NCBI GenBank assembly: GCA_921293015.1
Contig: OV121086.1
Span: 42,797,402-42,861,401, forward strand
Source of the DNA: Phorcus lineatus
Lineage: Eukaryota; Mollusca; Gastropoda; Trochida; Trochidae
Length of the DNA stretch: 64,000 bases
Reading direction: 5' to 3'
Part shown: piece after piece, positions 59,501 through 64,000 of the stretch
Layout: every line of letters begins with the position of its first letter
Position numbering within the stretch: position 1 is the stretch's first letter
The notes under the pieces: generated by a model
The model's database searches: none
What the model was told of the DNA's origin: nothing
What the model saw: only the letters and a program-made list of their open reading frames with translations
Position numbers and translations under genes: made by a program

Positions 59501-62387
59501 TAATACTTACAGAAAGTAATTCCAAAAGATAGAAGAGTGCAAATATATAAGAGTGTGAAATGAATGAAAAATAGTTACTCTCTAACTGATATTTGTTTAA
59601 AGAATCTTTTTTCTATTTTGTATCACGAATTAAGGAATGTGATATGGTTTTATTGATTTTCTTCCAATTTTATGTTAAAACATCTTCTCTTATGCACTGA
59701 CACTCACATTTCATAGTATATGTTCATTGACGTTTTAGAAATATCGACTTTCTTATCTGCTCAAAATGTTACACTTGCTCCAATATATAGGTCTCTGAGT
59801 AATTCCGCATAACACGTTTCACTGTCTCAATAAAAGATTTCAATTTGAAATGATGAAAAAAGACAATTGAAATCAAGTCGACTTTTGTTTTAGTTATAAT
59901 GAAATTATGAAAACTAATAAGCAAGTTTAAAATGGCAAAACATAGTACTCTATTACTATCATTCGGTGAACATTGATAACTGATGAATCGTTTTCTATCC
60001 TTTCAGATTGTGTGGACTACAGATTTGGATCGAACTGCACAAAGACATGCAACTGCAGGAACCAGGCAGAGGTGTGTGACAAGACAACAGGACTGTGTGC
60101 TACTAGTGGCTGCAGGGAGGGATGGACAGGGCGAGATTGTTTAACACGTGAGAATACAAAAGCTTATGATAATATTCATCCCACCATGAACGTAAAATTC
60201 CGTGTAGATATTATTATTGCACATATTCCCCTTGTCAGTTTGGGTATGTTATTTCTCGAAATAAATGATTGGATATTCCTCGCTCTAGGAGAGGATGCAT
60301 TTGGATAAGCCACCTTTTCCTATTTCTATCAACTTGCAAAGAGGTCATATATACACTTAGGCAATCAAGAGATTGTTGTTAAACATCCTGTTTACCAATC
60401 CATTCATTTATTTGAATAGATACTGCTTCCACCAGATATGTCGTATGGCAGAAACAATTCTGCCAGGTTCTGCCAGGGATCAAAATTAGAAAATAAAGAT
60501 TTTCTGATTGCTGCAATGAAATATTGTTAAATCAAATTTTCGGCAATTTTTTTGTCAAAAGAGTCAATGTTTGTTCAAAGATTATGATATGTCTTACGCT
60601 TATTACAAAATACATCCGAAATATTAAGAATTGTAAGATAATAAAGAAATTTGAGTTTTGGATTTTGGACAAAAGTGTTGCTTAAATCGCTGCCAGATGA
60701 TGATAGTACTATGAGTGTCACGTTTAAGTATGTGGAGTGCTTTAAGTTTCTCGTTATTTTAAAAAAAGTTGTATCTGTTTTTAAAATAATAATTAAAAAC
60801 GTCGAACATAAGCGAAGGACATAAAACATTTTAATCAAGTTAAAAGTAGCTGTAGGACAATCCCGAAGTCCATTATTACATCTGGAGAAATACACACCTA
60901 TTCCGTGTCGCACATTGGCGAACATCAGCCAGTCAAAAGAGAGCTGGCCAGTCACTTCGAATGAAAGGCATATGATATGTTTTTGTTAAATATAACAACT
61001 GATGTCGACGTCAATTTAACACAAACGGTGGATTTTACATACGTAAACGAGCCTTTACTATGCAGAAAAAGTGTTAAGTAAGAATGAGAGAAACGCCTTA
61101 TTTTTCTGACCGTGGACCTATGAAACTAATCTTTTTATGACTTCGTTGTGCCTAAGTTGAGTATGGTCATCCGTTAAAATTTTAGAAATGAGAACATTAA
61201 CTCCCTGAAAGTTTAAGTATTTTGGTACCAACGTTTACTTTTACAATTGCTGAACAATGTTCAATATTTCAATCATGTATTTATTGTTGAGAATATGTGG
61301 AGAAATAACCACTGACTAACAAAAACACTTGGCAACTTGTATTCAGGATCAGAAAGCAATAAATCTAGAAAATATCCCTAGTTCTTGGAATATTTATTAC
61401 CCATCTATACCTCCTGAAAATGCCAACTGATTCATTAGATATAATTTTATGGCTGTCACAATGCCTTACCTTTCAAGATACAAAAGTTTTAAATCTGTGT
61501 CGATGTCTACTTTGACTCTCTTAACGACAATGAAACGCTTAAACTGTAAAGGACGTTGAGAAATCATTTATTCAGATTGTGGAGACGGAACATACGGCTA
61601 CAACTGCTCAGGTACCTGTGGACGATGTGTGGATGGAGACGTATGTAACAAGACAGATGGGACGTGTTCTGCTGGATGTGAACCAGGGTTTCAGGAGCAT
61701 TTATGTCAAGGTAATGTCTATTGTGAATTCTTAATTACGAATTCAATTTAAATACCACAACAAACAAACAAATATGTATCTTGGACATGTGAATAACATC
61801 ATGCCAACTTCAGTGTCTTATTTCAAATAGCATGTATGCTGTACTTCCATCACCTTGGTATGGTGCATCAAATGTTTCATCAAGTATGATTCATAATTTC
61901 CGACACAAGTGCATTTGTAAGAACGCCTGCGCACAAACAGTCAATAAAAAACACACCAAAAAAACCGTCGAAAATGAAAACAACTCTCATTCGTTTGCTA
62001 AGTAGAAGGCTATAGTTTGTTAATGAAGGCGCCGTGAAGGCAGAAGTATATATTTTAAGTCTTGAACCAGGCCAAATGGAGACAATCCTGTATATGATGA
62101 TAAGACTCATAATTGTTGTTATGATCAAAATGCTTAACGATAGAATTATCATAGCAAGTAAAATGTTGTTTATGATACCATCTTTAGGATGTTAAACCCT
62201 TTTTCTATCCAATCAAATGAAATATTGCTCATCATTCGTCCTTCGTGTTCAGATTGCAGGGACGGATATTACGAAGCAGGGTGTAGAAGATGTGGCCAAT
62301 GTTTAAACAACTCTCCCTGTGGTAAAGAGACAGGACTGTGTACAGAAGGATGTGAACCTGGATGGAAGGGAGATAACTGTCATGAAG
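44499..62387 (+). CDS. Gene 3: EGF-rich, fucolectin-like receptor (3' end outside window)
   Basis: Fourteen exons join in frame for 1996 nt (665 residues) without a stop: 44499-44562, 47972-48097, 48918-49169, 51422-51607, 53346-53483, 53763-53894, 54956-55090, 56552-56689, 57003-57140, 57474-57614, 58172-58306, 60007-60147, 61576-61710 and 62253-62387. The order is signal peptide, a 6-cysteine module, a fucolectin-like domain over two exons, then ten 8-cysteine EGF-like modules of two alternating kinds. All junctions are phase 1. In gene 1 the type B' EGF exon is followed by a lectin-like domain, membrane helix and tail, so the same is expected beyond 64000. Domain order recalls MEGF10-type scavenger/phagocytic receptors, with an added lectin-like module; ligand unknown. 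Introns carry mobile elements and two dead exon copies. Confidence 0.85.
44563..47971. other. Gene 3 intron 1
   Basis: Apart from the Tc1-like remnant at 46440-47130 I see no exon, RNA gene or repeat I can name. The far 3' part leads to the exon 2 acceptor. Confidence 0.5.
46440..47130 (+). pseudogene. Tc1-like transposase, decayed
   Basis: The + strand reads KWLAEKSRRVILSD then, after a stop replacing the usual E, NTFHLYRNDR. This matches the SDESRF-x-L first catalytic region of Tc1 enzymes. Further on, HWPARSPDLS and NLQELAQVLKGECQ match the region around the third catalytic residue and the C terminus. Many stops and frameshifts. Confidence 0.6.
47972..48097 (+). CDS. Gene 3 exon 2, 6-cysteine EGF-like half module
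   Basis: The acceptor is set by phase: starting at 47972 (TTTCAG) keeps the frame from exon 1. The nearer CTACAG at 47987 would create TAA at the junction. It encodes ECHCTSGC and then GCTRGWSGPTC, six cysteines, a shortened EGF-like unit between signal peptide and lectin-like domain. Donor GTGAGT. Confidence 0.8.
48634..48740 (+). pseudogene. Dead copy of fucolectin-like exon
   Basis: Reads NLALGRDTTQISTIDDCRW, clearly a copy of the next exon's NLALGRDTVQSSTLNDCKW. It has no AG acceptor in front and reaches a TGA about 32 codons in. The copy was made, probably by tandem duplication, about 280 bp upstream and has decayed. Confidence 0.8.
48918..49169 (+). CDS. Gene 3 fucolectin-like domain, first half
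   Basis: A 252-nt exon from CTTCAG to GTGAGG, phase 1 both sides. Hallmarks of the FTP/fucolectin family are present: NLALGRDTVQSS at the start, LAVDGKRST, then CIHT, then ASWFVNLGQ and YYIKIY. The CIHT histidine corresponds to a ligand-contact position in classical fucolectins. The arginine and aspartate that normally follow about 25 residues later are not evident (YSPKM here), so fucose binding is doubtful. Confidence 0.85.
49699..49860. mobile_element. Palindromic MITE derived from the 5.9-kb element's ends
   Basis: 49721-49832 is a nearly perfect hairpin centred on GGGGATATCCCC near 49775. Its arms (TATAGACCCTACCCTACTAC, CTTAGAAAGACATATATACC) and outer parts (CTAAGCGATACACGCCC) are the outermost 80 bp or so of the 32458-38406 inverted repeats, fused head to head. 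It could be mobilised by the same transposase. Confidence 0.8.
51422..51607 (+). CDS. Gene 3 fucolectin-like domain, second half
   Basis: A 186-nt exon from CCACAG to GTGAGT, phase 1 both sides, same length as in gene 1. Contains RMIGFDVVVDG, two cysteines in the middle and the closing LNLCEVEVYG typical of the domain. Confidence 0.85.
52073..52175 (+). repeat. Short minisatellite, CAGCGCATACA units
   Basis: Several imperfect copies of CAGCGCATACA with ACGTGTGC spacers, in the gene 3 intron after 51607. Confidence 0.75.
52487..52566 (-). tRNA. tRNA-like sequence, probably pseudogene or SINE head
   Basis: The minus strand has an A-box-like TAGCGGAGCGATTAG, a B box GGTTCAAATCC and an overall length close to 80 nt. 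The acceptor arms pair poorly (GTCGGAA against TTCGACA), so a functional tRNA is unlikely. Confidence 0.4.
53346..53483 (+). CDS. Gene 3 EGF-like exon (type A)
   Basis: A 138-nt exon from CCCAG to GTGAGT with eight cysteines. Contains NCKDPDEVCDKVTGQC, the type A signature with C-x-C and xEVCxKxTGxC. Confidence 0.9.
53763..53894 (+). CDS. Gene 3 EGF-like exon (type B)
   Basis: A 132-nt exon from AATAG to GTAAGA with spacing C-x8-C-x3-C-x2-C-x4-C-x6-C-x3-C-x8-C and the CGHC motif. Together with about 270 bp of upstream intron it was duplicated; the second copy (54110) is dead. Confidence 0.9.
54110..54154 (+). pseudogene. Truncated dead copy of the 53763 EGF exon
   Basis: The first 13 codons (ICPYGKYGFNCS) repeat the 53763 exon exactly after an AATAG acceptor. 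Then GAG has become TAG at 54145-54147, and the exon is cut after GTGTGG. Upstream intron 53905-54109 matches 53500-53762 in blocks, showing a tandem duplication of roughly 350-400 bp. Confidence 0.85.
54956..55090 (+). CDS. Gene 3 EGF-like exon (type A)
   Basis: A 135-nt exon from ACACAG to GTAAGT, eight cysteines. It contains YSEVCNKKTGHC, one residue shorter than other type A modules at the P/DPDE position. It is followed by another type A exon without a type B between them. Confidence 0.9.
56552..56689 (+). CDS. Gene 3 EGF-like exon (type A)
   Basis: A 138-nt exon from ACACAG to GTGAGT, eight cysteines, NPDEVCNKITGHC. Closest within the gene to the 54956 exon (both KFGA-x-C and TGHCN). 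Confidence 0.9.
57003..57140 (+). CDS. Gene 3 EGF-like exon (type B)
   Basis: A 138-nt exon from TCTAAG to GTAAAG, eight cysteines, CSETCGHC. Its last loop has NWDEGQC where other modules have GWTGDQC. Confidence 0.9.
57474..57614 (+). CDS. Gene 3 EGF-like exon (type A)
   Basis: A 141-nt exon from TAAAG to GTATGT, eight cysteines, DPNEVCNKRTGEC and an extra residue before the seventh cysteine (VQSGC), as in the 60007 exon (ATSGC). Confidence 0.9.
58172..58306 (+). CDS. Gene 3 EGF-like exon (type B)
   Basis: A 135-nt exon from TTGTAG to GTAATG, eight cysteines, HQCGNC, ending LLPVCQG like the 61576 exon. Confidence 0.9.
58430..60006 (+). repeat. Gene 3 intron with interspersed repeat and segmental-duplicate copy 2
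   Basis: 58430-58780 contains a repeat with ATCC/GTCC-rich sequence (CATCCGTACATCCATCCGTCC). 58780-60006 matches 150-1774 of gene 1 in order. The exon that follows (60007) is the counterpart of the one at 1775. Confidence 0.75.
60007..60147 (+). CDS. Gene 3 EGF-like exon (type A), duplicate of gene 1 exon
   Basis: A 141-nt exon from TTTCAG to GTGAGA. At protein level it differs from the 1775 exon only around the fourth to fifth cysteine (RNQAEV against MNPTEV). Downstream intron sequence also matches (TTTAAGNATATG and CGAACATAAGCGAAGGACATA near 60800 against 2290). Confidence 0.9.
60976..61012 (+). repeat. 37-bp sequence repeated at 63766
   Basis: The 37 bases ending AACTGATGTCGACGTC occur identically at 63766-63802, with weaker similarity just downstream (GAACACA-GAC). 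The two copies lie on either side of exons 61576 and 62253. Confidence 0.85.
61576..61710 (+). CDS. Gene 3 EGF-like exon (type B)
   Basis: A 135-nt exon from TTCAG to GTAATG, eight cysteines, CSGTCGRC. Counterpart of the gene 1 exon at 7307. Confidence 0.9.
62253..62387 (+). CDS. Gene 3 EGF-like exon (type B', CRRCGQC)
   Basis: A 135-nt exon from GTTCAG to GTTTAG, eight cysteines. Counterpart of the gene 1 exon at 7974, which directly precedes the lectin-like domain there. Confidence 0.9.
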
Positions 62388-62659
62388 GTTTAGATAAATT
62401 CATACTTTTCTCCCAGATCTGTTTTAATTAAAATGTATTTAAATCCCTTTATGTAAAATGGATATAAGTATATATAAACCACCTACCTCAGGTAATTTCA
62501 TGATGTGTATCAATTCTTTTATATTTTATACAAATTAAAAAAAATCATAATTAGTTTTTACTTACTTTACGACAATTGTCGTAAATATACAACTTCCCTT
62601 GCAACACATCCTTCGCTCAAGTGCTGATCACGTGATAATTCAAGGCTTCCTGAATTGAG

Positions 62660-63765
62660 CTAAAATTTTTGGTTTTTGGGCAGCGTTGTGTTCGGCGATT
62701 AGCAATACCATGTATATATTTCTGATGCGCCTGTCACGTTGAGTCGCTGGAAGCTGGAGAACTGAATGAAGAAATGCATCCAGGATTGCGTAATAAAGTG
62801 GCGGGGGCTTTCCTGTCATGCAAGCACTTATACAGCGTTATGATAGCGCCTAGCATTGAGTGCTAGAAGCTTGGGACAGGGAAGTTTTCCTCTATGAAAA
62901 GCATGTGATATGTTATACACTTCCAACACTGTGGTTCATTGTGAAATGGGCTGGCCTACAATGCTTACAAAACAACGTATCAAAGCATTTCGCTTTTACA
63001 TCAAGATTTCAAAGAATGATAATGACAGACTGCTTACAAAACTGTATGATTGTTCTAAAGGAAGAAGAGGTTCCTTCGCCTATAAAGCAGAGCGATTAGG
63101 CAGAAAGTTAGACATTCATATTACTGAGACTCCTGGAACGGCATGAAGAGACATGAAGAGACGCTTAATGAGACTGGATGAAGAATCATGGTTTACTGAT
63201 TTATGGAATAATAAGAAGAATGCCAATGGAAATAAGTTAAGAACAAAAGATTATTCAAGAAAGATTGCCAACCAGAGTTATATAATCTTGCTCTACATAT
63301 TGAAACAGGACGATACACCAAGCCCCCACCCCCCTGCCTGAGAGAATTTGCCCTTTCTGCCCAAATATAGAGAATGAAGTTCACTTCCTTTTAAATTGCC
63401 ATTTTTACCATGATTTGAGATTCAAGTTTTAATCTTTGTTAAATATTACTGCTTTTGAAAACGAGTTGCAACTTCTAAATGCTTTTATGTCATCAGATTC
63501 ATTTACCCTAGCTATTTTAGCAACTTCTATTAAAGAAATGTTTATAAGGAGAAATTTATTTTCTTAAATGGTTACAGGTTTTTAACTTTCTATATCATGT
63601 TTTATACTGTTACTTTATCATTTTGTCCCTTTTATCCGCCCTAAACGTTAACGTGTCTCATAAGCCTTTTTAGTCTTGATGTATGTATGATTTTACAAAT
63701 ATACCAATGTCTTTTTTTATGTGTGTACATACATGTGACACTCTAATAAACTATATCTGTCTGTC
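62660..63765 (+). mobile_element. LINE 3' fragment, CR1-type
   Basis: The + strand, with frame breaks, encodes NTVVHCEMGWPTML, then QRIKAFRFYIKISKNDNDRL, then FCPNIENEVHF and a cysteine/histidine tail, the region after the reverse transcriptase in CR1-type elements. It ends near TATATCTGTCTGTCTATG, a tail-like short repeat. No catalytic domain present. Confidence 0.65.
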
Positions 63766-64000
63766 TATGTTTTTGTTAAATATAACAACTGATGTCGACG
63801 TCGACTGAACACAGACATGCATGCACACTGCATGCGGTCTTCTTATGAAGAATGTTGCTCAGCGTTCTTTTCTGTTCAACGGAAGTTTTGCTGCAATAAC
63901 TTCTAATGCTGCTTTCATTACGATAGCCAGTCACCGACATCACTTCATGAACCGTGGCACCAGCATGGCAGAGAAGAGTAACCGAGATCGCTCTTATGCA
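63766..64000 (+). other. Gene 3 intron, window end
   Basis: Starts with the second copy of the 37-bp repeat. Beyond it nothing is recognised before the window ends. Further gene 3 exons are expected downstream. Confidence 0.5.

Overview
The window is eukaryotic: AT-rich, with small coding exons bounded by GT-AG introns and many transposon remnants, and no sign of prokaryotic gene layout. EGF-rich receptors, a fucolectin-like domain, and a short element ending in an AACTCACTCACTCACT-type tail together suggest a gastropod mollusc. From memory that tail is very common in abalone (Haliotis), so I favour abalone, but I could not search for it. All recognisable host genes are on the + strand.

The host content is a tandem family of type I membrane receptors. 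Gene 1 (1775-12139) enters from upstream. It has four 8-cysteine EGF-like exons, a fucolectin-like (FTP/F5-8C-like) domain over two exons, a transmembrane exon and a short tail with three tyrosines. Gene 2 (17790-25872) has a signal-peptide exon, a transmembrane exon and a tail with seven tyrosines. These splice together in frame, and I see no extracellular module between them. Gene 3 (from 44499 and running out of the window) has a near-identical signal-peptide exon, a 6-cysteine exon, a two-exon fucolectin-like domain and ten EGF-like exons. Extracellular exons are all phase 1 on both sides, so any can be lost, gained or duplicated without breaking the frame. Two dead exon copies lie inside gene 3, at 48634-48740 and 54110-54154. 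The stretch around 60007 in gene 3 is a segmental duplicate of the start of gene 1, showing how the array grew.

Between and within the genes lie mobile elements. An L1/Tx1-type LINE at about 12.3-17.1 kb carries two nested insertions. A 2.9-kb terminal-inverted-repeat element (21113-24017) sits directly upstream of the gene 2 transmembrane exon. A 5.9-kb element (32458-38406) has terminal inverted repeats of about 530 bp and a 10-bp target duplication, which is Mutator-like. A second LINE (about 38.7-41.5 kb) abuts a Tc1-like transposase with an internal 95-bp tandem repeat. Several Tc1/mariner scraps, SINE copies, tRNA-like sequences, MITEs and a four-copy 156-bp tandem repeat about 1 kb upstream of gene 3 make up most of the rest. 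Large stretches (18-21, 26-29 and 33-37.8 kb) are AT-rich with nothing I can name.

The reading of most interest is a lectin/EGF receptor cluster in which one member has apparently lost its ligand-binding ectodomain and kept a tyrosine-rich, ITIM/SH2-type tail. A diversified innate-recognition or phagocytic receptor family is plausible. That function is inference from domain content, not shown by the sequence.
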